Positions 10,627-23,360 of a stretch of DNA of 64,000 nucleotides are shown here, one piece after another (position 1 is the stretch's first letter; the number at the start of each line of letters is the position of its first letter). The notes beneath the pieces are model-generated. The model was not told the origin of the DNA, searched no databases, and saw only the letters and a program-made list of their open reading frames with translations. The translations under genes and the position numbers were made by a program. This stretch comes from Neurospora tetrasperma FGSC 2508 (lineage: Eukaryota; Ascomycota; Sordariomycetes; Sordariales; Sordariaceae): NCBI RefSeq assembly GCF_000213175.1, contig NW_009799099.1, forward strand, positions 4,456,051 to 4,520,050, in the 5' to 3' direction.

Positions 10627-11975
10627 TTAATCTTGAGTCGCGTGTTCGTCGCCAAATGGACTCCGTTCCCGTTCTCTAGAGCCAGGGGAATCAGTGGCCC
10701 GGCTTGAGGCTCTCCTGGTTGATTGCTGAAGTACTGCACTCAAAGTTGCTGTGCCGTGGGTTGCCGATCGATCTGCCGGAGGGGACGGGGGATCCGAGAA
10801 AGGCCCTTGATCCACGGCAGGCGAATCGATGATGATGGTGCCAACATTAGAGTCTCGTCCTGCGGATGAAGCAGAGGTGGGCGAAGTTGCCGACGAATCC
10901 GACGTCTTGGGTTTGGTAGTGTTCACCTTCTTGACACTCCCTACGCGAACGACCATGGCGCGAGCAGGCGTAGCAGTGTTCAGGAAGGTGGATCCCACGC
11001 TGAACGTGCTATTCCTGCTATTTGTAGGACTCGGAGGGCGAAACCCGGTGTACTTCTCGTAATTCACGCTCGGCACAGGCGGCGTTGCGGTGCCGCCCGA
11101 AAAATTAGAATGAGCCGACTTAACACTGACCATAGCTGGCTTCGCCCGCATGCCGGTTTGGGCAGGTGTGATAACAACACTTTTGCCATAGATGGTAGAT
11201 GCCACGCTAGACCGCGGCGCATATGACGTCCGGGCGTAGGAGGTGCGGTCTGTGAAAGATGATATGCCGGAATATGTAGAGTCGCGCAGATCGCCGGGAA
11301 CAAAGAAATGCTGATCTCCTGTAGCAGAGGGACTGCCACCGTGGCCGAGAGGAATCGGAGGTACGGGGGGGACAAGGACTGCCGGGGATGTTGGGGTTCG
11401 GTTCGTAACTCCAGGGATATATGCTATCTGGATGATGTTGGATGCTCGCGTGAAAACGGTGTCTGCTACCGAGCCGACGGTATGTGTGGATGCCCGATTA
11501 TCACGCGCTTGGGCGAAAGACTTCTCGAGGCCGTCGTCTTGAGCCTGCACTCCATCCCACTCCTCTGGTGCAACAACTTGTCTCCTCGACTTGATGCAAT
11601 ATCTCCAAACCAAATATGTGAGAATCGCAATTACAGCTACACCGCCGACAACACCCCCTGCAATGGCACCGACATTTGTGGAACTGCCTGACGAGTCCCC
11701 ATCTGAAGGCTGATAGGAATTTGAATCCGTATTCTCTTCAATAGGAGCACAAATCATGTGCGCACACTCCTTGCAACTCGCGAGAATGGTCGTGCACGCA
11801 GTACCCTCCGGACAGGCCGGGCAAGAAAGTGGTACTCTGTCGTCGCACAGAACACAAGTCCCATCACGCCTGAAGAGGTTGCTCACCACTGTTCGGTGTC
11901 GGTTAGATCATACTTTTTTCGACCAACTGTTCTTGCGGAAGACATACCGTTCGGTGACATCGCAACGACCGCCAT
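10627..11975 (-). CDS. Opy2-like membrane anchor of MAP kinase signalling
   Basis: Two exons, 11975-11948 and 11888-10627, give 429 residues. The 59 nt intron has GTATGT, CTAAC and CAG signals, and the first coding exon is only 28 nt. The short extracellular N terminus carries eight Cys in CxxC-like pairs (roughly residues 21-56: CVLC, CPAC, C, CKEC, C), the pattern of the Opy2 N-terminal domain. A Gly/Ala-rich single transmembrane segment follows at about 82-105, then a basic stop-transfer patch. The cytoplasmic tail is long and rich in Ser, Thr and Pro. In yeast, Opy2 docks Ste50 at the plasma membrane to feed the Hog1 and filamentation MAPK routes; the same role here is inferred from architecture. 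The upstream ATG was chosen because the uninterrupted frame has no ATG before the Cys domain. Confidence 0.82.
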
Positions 11976-12549
11976 TTTGACCAATCTATGACGCTTGGCC
12001 TCGAGTTACAGAGACGTGGCTGAGTGCTTCAGCGTGGAAGTGGTTGGTTTCTCGGATCGGCGCGTGTGTCGACAAGTTAATCGGACATGGACAAATGACT
12101 CCCCGTAGATCTGCTGATCGGATGGATAACGAGACCCGTCGGTAATTGAGATGAGAGTCCGGGCGTGAGGATTGTATCTGTTGCGGGCAAGACAGCTGGT
12201 TCGTTGCTTTACGCTCGCGGCGTCGACGTGAGTGGTGACTGATGTGAAACTGAGGGGAGGATGAGTTGCTTCGGGCAAGGGTTGCGAGGGATGATGTGAT
12301 TGTCGTCGGGTCGCGATAGTCTCAAAGAAGCGAGTCGTCGAAATGGATCGGGTGGTGAGTGGTGAGTGGTGTGGTGAGTAGTGATTGGTGAGTGGTGTTG
12401 AGGTTTTGAGAAAACGAATGACTGGGAGGCTAGCTCGGGAAAAGAATCGAAGGTGTCAACAAGAACTCAAGAGGGCATCTCTGATGGGGTCCCTTGAAGA
12501 ACTTGAATAAGACGCGCGGAGCAAAAAAGCAGCAGAAATGGAAAAGAAA

Positions 12550-12570
12550 TCGTCGTCGTCGTCGTCGTCG
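12550..12570. repeat. (TCG)7 trinucleotide repeat
   Basis: Seven TCG units upstream of the Opy2-like gene, probably in its promoter or 5' UTR. Confidence 0.85.
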
Positions 12571-12657
12571 GGTCGCAGAACGTTGACTGACGTGGTTTGC
12601 GTGCGTGGTCAACGACTGGCGACTGAAAGGGAGCAACGACGTGAAAGCGTTGTTTGT

Positions 12658-12674
12658 TGCTGCTGCTGCTGCTG
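12658..12674. repeat. short (TGC)n run
   Basis: Five to six TGC units (CAG on the minus strand) in the Opy2-like 5' region. Further TTG/TGC triplets follow nearby. Confidence 0.8.
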
Positions 12675-15600
12675 AAAGTGTTGTTGCTGCAGTAGTGGCG
12701 GAGAGTGGTTGAGACCCAGGGAGGAGAGGAATTGGCCTTTCAGGTTGAGAGTCGAGGGCCCTGGACTGGCGCAACCCGGAGCAACAGACCCACCTACCAT
12801 TCTCCACTTCCAGGTATCCACTCACTTCCGTCACGCTGCTAAGTTATTCCTGCACTGTGCATCTCATTTGCGGAAGGGGCCACTTGGACGGTTAGGCAGC
12901 ACCACCCGACTGTAGTGTACATGCCTAGGTACCTCTTACCTACTACCTAGAGGTAGTCACGCCCTCGCCGTGACGCCGCCAGCGAAAGTAGATGCCTTTT
13001 GCGCCTGTGGTACCTTGACGGCTTCTAGACCACCAAGTAGTACCTGCCTCTTACTGGTACAGTGCAAGGAACACGGAAGGACCATCCCAAGCCCACCACA
13101 CTACAGGACTAGCGTGGCCTGCTCAGGGACCTTGGTGCTTAATTCTGATGAAGCCCTTTTTGTTTGGAAGGAAACGTTCTGGAGGCGCAGCACTGCCTCT
13201 TATTGGCTGGCTGAGACAAAGCCTGGACTTTGTTGCCCACTCCCACGCGGTTCTTTACCTTTTAGTGTAGTGCCAAGTCCTCCCGCACGTTCGTCTGCAC
13301 TGCACCGACCATTCCCCTCTTTCATGGACGGAATCGAGATCAAAGGATCGGCTTTTAGAGTTCTTGCCGCCTTTAGCTTCCTGCCCGCCCCGAGCTCATC
13401 AACCCGCCCCAAATACCGATCATGGGCAGTAATCTGAAAGCTTATGCGAATACGCTCTGGACGGGCCTGACTGGAAGCATATTGACGACGGGATGGTTGA
13501 TGTATATGCAAGGTACCTATGGATTTCGTTAAGATGTGATGATATGGATGGAATGGAGCCAATCACCGGCACCAGCAAAGGGTCGACCCTGTCGCGCCTG
13601 TCCGCAACTCCATGCTTCGGAAGTTAGGTTGAATGGCGAGGGATGGCTCGAAGATGGCTGCCAATCTCGACCAATTGGGGTCACGGAGATGTACCTCTTT
13701 CACCTCGAGTGTCTCGTCAAACTACCGATTTCCTCGCTTTCTCAGCCCAGTGAGGGCTTTCATGCAGATCCCTTTCCCCTCTCGGTCACCTTTGGCACTT
13801 CGCTTGCCAGCTTGCCAGCTTCACGCAAATGCTTCATGTCGCAGAGGCAGCAGAGGCATCGCAAAGTGACCCAGTCACATCATTCCACCTCCACCATGTT
13901 TCCGTCTCTCGGGTTTGGTGGTTCAGATCATAAACCATACCTCTACCATCCATATATGTCTGCAGTACTTGGCTGCAATACGCCGTACCTGCCAAATTTG
14001 TCCTTTATTGTCCTACGGTTCTCTATATTGCCCCGCAAGTGCATGCTCGCCCTTTGAGACAGACGATTTGATCCTCGATCCTTGATGACTTCCCTATTGA
14101 GGAACGGCTTCGGCGTGGGCATTTCATTCTGTGGGCATCACTCATCTCGTGTCGTCTTGGGGCACTATGCCGTGAAACCCCGTTCATGTTCACCTATGGA
14201 ACTGCAAAGCACGGCAGTTACACGGATCACCAGGTCGATGAACGCCCATAGGGTACGCTAACCATTTCGGCTACACCTGTACGCAGTAGCACATTACGCG
14301 CATTTGGCCGAACCTGGGGCGACGCTATGGATAAGGTGTGTATGGCTTTTGAGAGACGGCCCTGTTACGAACGGGCTGCATATTCGGGACAAACTTCCAG
14401 AACAAAGACGACGACGAACGGTGTACCCGCGCACCGGGGAGCAGGACCACACCTCCGCTCCGGCGCCATCGTTTTCGCTTCTGAACCACGGTCGATTAGT
14501 ACTAGCTGTTCAGAGTCAGGTCCGAAGATGGCGGACGGCATTGTGCAGATTTCAAACTTGAGAAGGTATGCCCCTGGCGATGTAAAACGCAACGAAAACT
14601 CTTCTCAAGATGTAAAAGGAGCCTTGCTTGGATTTTACTTTGCTTCTATGCCCTCGACATTCCTAGGGAGCGACAAGGGAGCGTTAAAGTGAAACCGCCC
14701 ATTTTTGGAATGGACTTGACCTGGTGTCATTGAGGCTCTGACACCAGACAAGACCACCATAGCAACCCACATCGACGACTGCACAAATTCCGAAACGCAA
14801 ACATACCAGATGTTATCGAAACGGGGAAATTGTTTCAGAAGGTCGATCAAGTCCTCCAGCAAAGCTGACCCAAGCGGAACCATGAGCTCCTCACGCTGTC
14901 GGCGGCCAGGGTAGCTTGAGACGACCGCTCAGCATACAATTGTGTATGGAGCCAGAAATGATGCGCTAAATCGAATCGAGTTTTCGCTGATGAGAGATTG
15001 CGCAACCGCGCACCGCTACAGGTTTGCGTCGACGGGACATACTGGCGGCTGGAGGGCTTCGTACAGGCACTTAGAGGTATATAGCTCGCCTCCACCGCGG
15101 TTCAGTAGAGGTATGAGAAGGGGGCTGTAAGATCAATGGATTACCACCACTCGTCAAAACACCGGGGAAGGATGTTCGGCAACCTTTTCGAATATTCATA
15201 AATCAATTCTTGATCTCCAGGACAAGCAGACAACTTGAAGCGCACAAGGTATATGATCAAATCAAACTTTGCTCTGGTTGAACAAGTTCCTATGTAAAAC
15301 CTAGAATAGTAGACACGTTCACGTCATGTGCCTACCAGCGGCCCGCTGCTTGGTGCTTGGCTTCGCCTCGAACATCGTATACCCAAGACAAATGCTCCCG
15401 CTGTGCCTTGCTTACAGGGTTCCTTCTTCCAGCCCTTTTTCTTTCTTTCTTTCTTTTTCTGCGATGATCATGTCCTGTGCTATTTTTGGACAAGGGCGCG
15501 CGCGGCTCTGTGCAGCTACAGTACCTAGCTAGCAGCGAAGAGCACCCCCCTTTCTCCTTTTGTGCGCCAACGGCTACGGAAAATTGATCCTACATAGATA

Positions 15601-17942
15601 CAGATGGCTCTAGTCTAGTAGAAGGATATGCCAATGTCTCGAGTTGTGGCCGAAATGCCCTACCTATCATCATCATGTTGTGTGTGACCCGACAGGAAGA
15701 TCAGTCCTGGGATTTCATGTCAAACATCGAACCAACAGCAGTCTCCTCGCCATTTCCTGTTTATGTACGGCGTACGCAGTGACACAAAGCAGCAAGCATG
15801 TGCTATGTATGCAATGCCAGTTGGCCGCAGCTGTATTAGCGAACTCAAGGCCGCGTGTCACCCCAAGAATACCATGAATGCAATCAGCTGCCAGCCCAAC
15901 CCCGTGAGAGATCGAGAATTGTCACGGCGTTGGGAATTGATGAGAGTGCATCACTGCAGCGTGTTTGGACTTTTGGAGCGGGTGGGTAGCGCTGCTGTTT
16001 CAGAGTCGCGGTAAAGCGGTTGACCTGCAATGCAAGAAGAAGGGGGCACCTGTCTTGCTGGGAGGAGGCAAATGGAGGGGAAACGAGGGAACTGGGAGAA
16101 GGACAACCGGGACGATCCTCCAGTCAGCGAGGGGTTCGTTGACCCTGATATCATTGTGCCGCGATGTGTGGCAGCTAGGTACTATATAACAAGTTGGAGG
16201 GTCGTTGATAACTTGAGAAGCTGGTGAGAAGCAAAACATTAGAATCAACTGATGGTTAAGCGTAATAGAAGCGCCGTCTCTTTGGAGGTAGGATGCAGCT
16301 TGATGTTCCAGGCTTCAAGAAAGTCTGGGGTTTACCTAGACCCCCTGAAAGAAACGGAGGAAATTCGCAATCCATCCCCACGCACATGCCCACCGGCCAC
16401 CAGTGCTTGCTTGGGTAGGTAGAGGTATGGAAAGCGGTGTCAATCATGGTCGCAGTTGTACTGGTCCGGTGCTGTGGATAGGAGACATCTGAACTTCCGC
16501 CGTCGTGCATAACCCGGGCGTAAAGAAACCAAAAAGGGACAGATAGGAGACGCCCAAGCGGAAGCCAAACGTGCATTTTGCAGGACGCGCAAACTGTGCC
16601 TTTGAAAGAGGTCAAAGAAACATATCCGACAGTTTGGGACGATGAAAAAAAAAACTAAAACTAGCATGACCCCCCCATTTTAACAATGTTGGACAAAAGA
16701 AAGTTTAACCAAGTAACACGACAAACAAAGAAGCAAAAGTCGCCATCGTTCTGATGGGTCGTGAAACGTCTCTGAGATGCCCCCGACTTTGTGGGACTCA
16801 GGGGCTCGATGGATACCCGTTAATTTTGGGTGACGACGACTGACGACGTATGCTGGCTTCATTTTTTTCGGTTTATTTTTCGCAACACTCAGACACTGGC
16901 TTTGATACGGAATGACCATCACGATGAGGCAGCGCCAACCAACCGCAATGCCCAGCATCAAGTTTGACTGACACATTCACGACATTTCGCTGTCGAATCC
17001 CGAGCCAGTTGAAGCCATTTCGCAATGGGATTGCATGGATGCATTCCTGAGTTGGTGGGGCCAGGGGCAGCCAATCTTGGCGACTCGTCGACGTTCTTTT
17101 TACAGGTGATCGCATCCCTGCAGCATTCGCCAGAGGAGGTTGCTCAGCCACGCCCTCCTGAGCAGTGAGCGCCGTCCAAGAGTGCTGCTCCTTATTCCGT
17201 GCTGTGGTTGACACCTCACCTCCAGTTGTTGACAGGCCCTGCCAATGTTTATAGACCAGGGACCGGGCTGTCAATGTGGACCTGCAATGACCTGCCGTGG
17301 ACCAGGGGCCCTCTCCAAAATCGGACCCACCCCCTCCTGCCCTGGGCTTCCGACCTAGAACAGGAACCTATACCAACACCTCACTGACCGACCTGTTGCT
17401 CTCCTGTGATCCTGAAACCAGGTTTTTGCCATTTTGTGTTTGTTTCCTTTTCCCGCTCTGACCTTCACTCTCCAGGAAGCAGAGGCATGTTCTGTTAGCA
17501 TCGACACGCCCTGTCCCGTCTCTCGCTACCTTGGGCATCCTATCGCTCGCCCGGCTTCACCCACTTTTCCTGCAGCATCTCGACGGCAGCTTTGTGTTTG
17601 ACCTGGAGAGTCTTTGCCAGCCACTTTTGGTCTTGGATCCCCTCCAGCTGACATCCATTCCCGCCTCGCCATTGTTTGCTGCTACTCTCTCTCCACGCCC
17701 ACCTATCCGGAGAGAGAAGGCCAGCCCCGCTGTTCCTCTCTGCATCAGCACACCGCGACCATCTGCTTGACCTCTTGGCTCGGCGAAGGGCGTTTCGACC
17801 GCCAATCCAACTCTCCATAATTATCCGACAGTGAATACCTTAGTTGTAATCCGACTTCTGCTCTAGCATCATCTAGGCTTCACCAGTATTCGAGCTTTCT
17901 CTACATCCGCTCTTCCCAGCTTCTATTCCACGGTCCGCAACC

Positions 17943-20828
17943 ATGGCGTACCACGGTCGGGGCGACGGCTATGATGGCCACCAGTTACAAGATCTGCCCG
18001 GTGGGCACAACCAGGTAAGTTATCCTAGTTCCTTGTCAGGCAGCGAAAACTCAAAACAGCCATTTTAACACGAACGTCGTGATCCAGGGCGACCAGCACG
18101 ACGATGCGCAAGCTCCCTTCCTCTCCGAAAACCCTATGCCTTACGACAATGACCGCTTGGGCGCCGATACGCCTCCAGTCCGCCCTGTCTCGGCGTATAG
18201 CTTGACCGAATCCTATGCTCCTGGTGCTGGCACGACGCGAGCTGGCGTCGCTGTCAACCCTACCCCGCCACCTCACGGGGGTTATGGCGGCGGCGGCGTC
18301 AGCAGTGGTGTCGATCAAGGCTACAACTACGGTGGTGACTATGCGACGGATCCGGCCTACAGGATGTCCGCCATCGATGAGGACGATAGCTGGCTCCGTC
18401 GTCAGCAGCCCAACGCTGCTCCCACCGGCGGCCTGAAGCGTTATGCCACCAGAAAGGTCAAGCTTGTCCAGGGTTCCGTTTTGAGTCTTGACTATCCCGT
18501 TCCTAGTGCTATTAGGAACGCTGTTCAGCCCAAGTACCGCGATGAGGAGGGCAACAACGAGGAGTTCTTCAAGATGCGTTACACTGCCGCCACTTGCGAT
18601 CCCAACGACTTTACGCTCAAGAACGGTTACGATTTGCGCCCTCGCATGTACAACAGACATACCGAGCTTCTCATCGCCATTACGTACTACAACGAAGACA
18701 AGGTTCTGCTCTCCAGAACACTGCACTCCGTCATGACTAACATCCGCGATATCGTAAACCTGAAGAAGTCCTCGTTCTGGAACCGCGGAGGACCGGCGTG
18801 GCAGAAGATTGTCGTTTGCTTGGTTTTCGACGGTCTTGATAAGACAGACAAGAATGTTCTCGACGTTCTGGCCACCATCGGTATTTATCAGGATGGTGTT
18901 ATCAAGAAGGACGTTGACGGCAAGGAGACTGTTGCACACATTTTCGAGTACACAAGCCAGCTTTCCGTCACACCAAATCAGGCGCTCATCCGGCCCGTGG
19001 ATGACGGCCCGCAGACACTGCCCCCTGTGCAGTTCATTTTCTGCTTGAAGCAGAAGAACACCAAGAAGATCAACTCGCACCGTTGGCTGTTCAATGCCTT
19101 TGGCCGTATCCTCAACCCCGAAGTATGCATTCTGTTGGATGCCGGTACCAAGCCCAGCCCCAGGTCGCTGTTGGCTCTTTGGGAGGGTTTCTACAACGAT
19201 AAGGATCTTGGCGGTGCTTGCGGTGAAATTCACGCCATGTTGGGCAAGGGCGGCAAGAAGCTGCTCAACCCCCTGGTCGCCGTCCAGAACTTCGAGTACA
19301 AGATTTCCAACATTCTCGACAAGCCGCTGGAAAGTGCTTTTGGTTACGTTTCTGTGCTGCCTGGTGCCTTCTCGGCCTACCGTTTCAGAGCCATCATGGG
19401 CCGGCCGCTGGAGCAGTACTTCCACGGTGATCACACCCTGTCCAAGCTTTTGGGCAAGAAGGGTATTGAGGGTATGAACATTTTCAAGAAGAACATGTTC
19501 TTGGCCGAAGATCGTATTCTCTGCTTCGAACTGGTCGCCAAGGCTGGCCAGAAGTGGCATCTGAGCTACATCAAGGCTGCCAAGGGCGAGACCGATGTGC
19601 CCGAAGGTGCGCCCGAGTTCATCTCTCAGCGTCGTCGCTGGCTCAACGGTTCGTTCGCCGCCAGTTTGTACTCGCTCATGCATTTCGGAAGAATGTACAA
19701 GAGCGGTCACAACATCATCCGCATGTTCTTCTTCCACGTCCAGCTCATCTACAATATCGCAAACGTCATCTTCACATGGTTCTCTCTCGCTTCTTACTGG
19801 CTCACCACCACTGTCATCATGGATCTTGTCGGTACCCCGGTTACGGCTTCTAGCTCTTCGGCAGAACATCACGGTTGGCCCTTCGGTGACACGGTGACGC
19901 CCTTCTTCAACGCGGTTCTCAAGTATATCTACCTGGCATTCGTTATCTTGCAGTTTATCCTTGCATTGGGTAATCGGCCGAAGGGTTCCAAGTGGACATA
20001 CATTACCTCGTTCTTCGTCTTCTCGCTCATTCAGTCCTATATCTTGGTTTTGTCCGGTTATCTTGTTGCCCGCGCGTTCTCCGTACCGCTCGACCAACAA
20101 TTACAGCTGGACAACGCTAAGGACGCAATGGCTTCGTTATTCGGCGGCTCAGGATCAGCAGGTGTCATTTTGGTGGCCTTGGTTACCATCTACGGTCTTT
20201 ACTTCTTGGCCTCCTTTATGTACCTCGACCCCTGGCACATGTTCCACTCGTTCCCTTACTACATGCTCCTCATGTCGACCTACATCAACATCCTCATGAT
20301 TTACGCCTTCAACAACTGGCACGACGTCTCGTGGGGTACCAAGGGTTCGGATAAGGCCGAGGCACTGCCGTCCGCCAACGTCAGCAAGGGCGAGAAGGAT
20401 GAGGCCGTGGTGGAAGAGATTGAGAAGCCGCAGGAGGATATCGACCAGCAGTTCGAGGCTACTGTCAGGCGCGCTCTGGCTCCATACAAGGAAGACGAGA
20501 CGCCGGAGCCTAAGGATCTCGAGGACTCGTACAAGTCTTTCAGAACCATGCTTGTCGTGTCTTGGCTGTTTTCCAACTGCCTCCTCGCGGTTGTTATCAC
20601 CAGTGACAACTTTAACTCATTTGGCATCGGGGTAAGCATTGCTGTTCACCTCATTGTGACTTTGAACGACTTACTAACATATATTGATAGCAAACCGCAT
20701 CCGCGAGAACTGCGTGGTTCTTCAAGTTCCTTCTGTTCGCTACTGGTGCGCTCTCTGTCATCCGCTTTATTGGCTTCTGTTGGTTCCTTGGCAGGACCGG
20801 TATTATGTGCTGCTTTGCCCGTCGCTAA
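17943..20828 (+). CDS. chs-1: class III chitin synthase (CHS-1)
   Basis: Three exons, 17943-18014, 18088-20631 and 20691-20828, give 917 residues. The introns are 73 and 59 nt; the second has a CTAAC branch site. The enzyme polymerises UDP-GlcNAc into chitin at the plasma membrane of hyphae. The hydrophilic N terminus is rich in Gly, Tyr and Pro, as in class I-III enzymes. The glycosyltransferase core shows DAG near residue 375, EDR at 498-500 and QRRRW at 538-542, the catalytic and product-binding signature. At least six membrane spans follow from about residue 570, with another pair near the C terminus. The short last exon restores the conserved Cys/Phe/Arg C terminus; reading through the intron would instead give a false 55-residue extension. 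Length and sequence match my memory of Neurospora crassa chs-1. It lies alone, with long flanks on both sides. Confidence 0.97.
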
Positions 20829-22487
20829 GCTAGGCAAACCCAAAACACGTGGTTGTTGTTGGGGCTTGTACATTGCTTACAAAGCGCAAAAGGGAAGAAG
20901 GAAGGGAGAAGGGTTACTGCTTTTTGGCGGCGGCACGGCGTCATGGCAGGGTAGTACCGTGAAACGGTCACAAAAAGCCTACTTTCTATTACGTGTGTAG
21001 TACCAAATGTTGGCTTCTCTTTTTTTGACGGTCTGAAAGGCTGTGTGGTGTTTCGCATTGTTGGGGTGAACTACTTGCTTGCTTTTTGGTTGGCTGGGTG
21101 TGACTATGATAGATGGAACGAATGGGACACTCTCTCTTCGACATACATAGGTTGCTGTCTTGATTATGGGTTATGCTTTTTCCGAGATGTCGATAGGAGG
21201 GAGCCAGCATGTGTTGATTTTGACCCTGCAACGTCTTCGAGCAGCTAGGTTGAGAGACATGTAGTAAAGAGAGCTATGGGTGTGGAGAAATGTTCAAGAC
21301 GACATTTAAGTCAAGGCGCTTTCTGCTTATTTTTGTTCGTTAACTCTGAAAGACTGTGAATCGTAAGCATCATGGGAGCTGTTGACACTATGTAGTTGTT
21401 CATGGTTGTTATTGGAAACAAACCCCGGATAATCAGGCGGGTCCCGGAGTGATAGCCCGACGGAAGATACGGAACCTGGGCGGAGCGGCCGGAGCGGCGA
21501 TAGAGCGTGTAATTTTCGGGGCATTTTATACGGTATGATACGCCTTACCTATCGCCCAAAGTTACCGGAGGGTTGCGGCCACGGTATCGACTGTAATGAT
21601 GAGATCACAGAATACGGTACTACCGATTTTGCACGCGGGGATTGGACTTCTTTTTCTTTCATGTTCTACTACTCTGATCTGATTACTGATTTTCCATCCT
21701 AAGAGTGCGCTCCTCAACAGCTGGTCACAAGGTTTTTCGATTAGTCCTGTACGTAGAGACCTCCATGTTTGCTGACGTGACGGCTTGGTATTATAGCGGT
21801 TGGGCGGGCCAATCTGGAAGCGCCATGCCGGCCGGCGCTTTGCCTTTTTGTTATCGCGTGCCCCTCATCAAGGTGCGGTGCCACCCAGGTGTCTAAACGC
21901 CATCAGTTGGGTTTACCATATCACGTATCGCGAGCCTGGATTTCGCATCAACACCTGCTTTTGTCCTGACAAATCTAGCGCCAACAAGAACTTCCGGCCT
22001 GACACATCTTGAAGCTTTCGTCTTCGCTGCACTCAATTTTTTCTCGTGTCGTTGGTAGCATCGATGAGCTGCACCTCTTTGAGTCTTTTGGTCTAGTTTG
22101 ACACTTCCTGTCTTGTCTTGTCCGATCTTTCCCCTGACACATACCTTACTTACCCTTACGCATGACCGATCCGTCATCTTGATCGATCGGAAATACCTTT
22201 ACATACACCGCCTACGCTCGCAGGCCTCGGCATCATCCGATACCTCTATCCCTTTCGTTACCTCCTGCAACCTTCGCGTCTCCGTAGTTTGACAGCTACT
22301 TACCTACCTACCGCGTACCGTTATCTCCATCTCCGTCCTCTCTTCAACCAATTTTACCTTTTTCACTCGAGCGCAAACCGAAACCCTCGACGACCTTGTT
22401 CCCTCCGTCTGTTGGCACCCGCATCGCATATACACATACATCACGCAAACATATACGTGGATCCGCGGCAGGGTCACCACCGTCAAG
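20829..22487. other. chs-1 3' region and ubc-12 5' region
   Basis: No additional gene is supported. The last few hundred bases before 22488 are pyrimidine-rich with repeated CTTAC/CTACC words, as expected of a fungal promoter and 5' UTR. Confidence 0.55.
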
Positions 22488-23360
22488 ATGTTGAAGATTT
22501 GGTCTATGGTACGGAACACCACAATACTTTGATCCTTGTCCCATCAAGTAGGGCGCGCATAATCTGATGCGATCATGCTCCAAACGACCTAAGACGGGAG
22601 GCGCGAAACTGTATGCTGACACGATCTTGATCAATCATGTAGAAAAAGGAGCAGCAGAAGGCCGAGAATGCGGCCGGGGCTGAAAGTGGCGGGAAGAAAA
22701 AGAAGGTCACGGCGGCGCAGTTGCGGGTGCAGAAAGGTACGTAACGGCGATCCGATCGCAATCCTGGCCGGAGGCTGCCAATTCTCGGTTCCTGCTTCAA
22801 CATTACCCGCTCGAGCTGAGCTGTCTTCGGCTCCGTGTGGTCCACAGCTATAGGGAAAAAGACCTTCAAGCTAACGGCATGTTGCCCTCCTTACGGGACG
22901 GTAACACTAATGAACAGATCTCAGCGAGCTTTCACTAGGCAGCACAATGAAGACCGAGTTCCCGGACCCAGACGATATCCTCAACTTCATCCTCTACATC
23001 GAGCCGGACGAGGGCATGTACAAAGGCGGCAAGTTCAGCTTCACCTTCAACATCACACCCAACTTCCCGCACGAGCCGCCCAAGGTGCAGTGCCGCGAAA
23101 AGATCTACCACCCCAATATCGACCTGGAAGGCAAGGTGTGCCTTAACATTCTGCGCGAGGACTGGAAGCCCGTACTCAACCTGAACGCCGTCATCGTCGG
23201 CCTGCAGTTCCTCTTCCTCGAGCCCAACGCGAGCGACCCGCTGAACAAGGAGGCTGCCGAAGACCTGCGGTCCAACAGGGAAGGCTTCAAGCGCAACGTC
23301 AGGACAGCGATGTCGGGCGGTACGGTCAAGGGTCAGACGTATGAACGGGTTGTCCAGTAG
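22488..23360 (+). CDS. ubc-12: NEDD8-conjugating enzyme E2, UBC12 type
   Basis: Three exons, 22488-22508, 22643-22736 and 22918-23360, give 185 residues. It is the E2 that accepts NEDD8 from the NAE1-UBA3 E1 and passes it to cullins, activating cullin-RING ubiquitin ligases. The first 21 nt exon encodes MLKIWSM, matching the MxKLF-type N-terminal peptide that UBC12 enzymes use to bind the E1 and, after N-acetylation, Dcn1. A Lys-rich linker follows. The UBC fold contains HPN at 103-105 and the active-site Cys113 in GKVCLNILREDW, then the LFLEPN and DPLNKEAA motifs. Sequence resemblance to human UBE2M is close along the whole length. A tiny first exon with two introns right after it makes it easy to miss the true N terminus in automated annotation. 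Confidence 0.95.

Larger units (their letters stand above)
11976..17942. other. 6 kb gene-poor region upstream of chs-1 and the Opy2-like gene
   Basis: This divergent intergenic stretch includes the 5' regions of the Opy2-like gene (with CGT and CAG trinucleotide runs) and of chs-1 (pyrimidine-rich, 17400-17940). Open frames up to 173 codons (for example 13536-14057, plus strand) have no domain or convincing introns. Long regulatory regions or unannotated non-coding transcripts are possible, but nothing proves them. Confidence 0.5.

Noticed and set aside
18025-20100. 691-codon minus-strand open frame opposite chs-1
   Set aside because: It lies wholly antisense to a conserved enzyme, and its composition (Val/Leu/Glu/Asp-rich) is what biased sense codons produce on the other strand.
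20632-21000. read-through extension of chs-1 to 973 residues
   Set aside because: The region 20632-20690 is an intron with clear signals; splicing restores the conserved C terminus and the usual 917-residue length.
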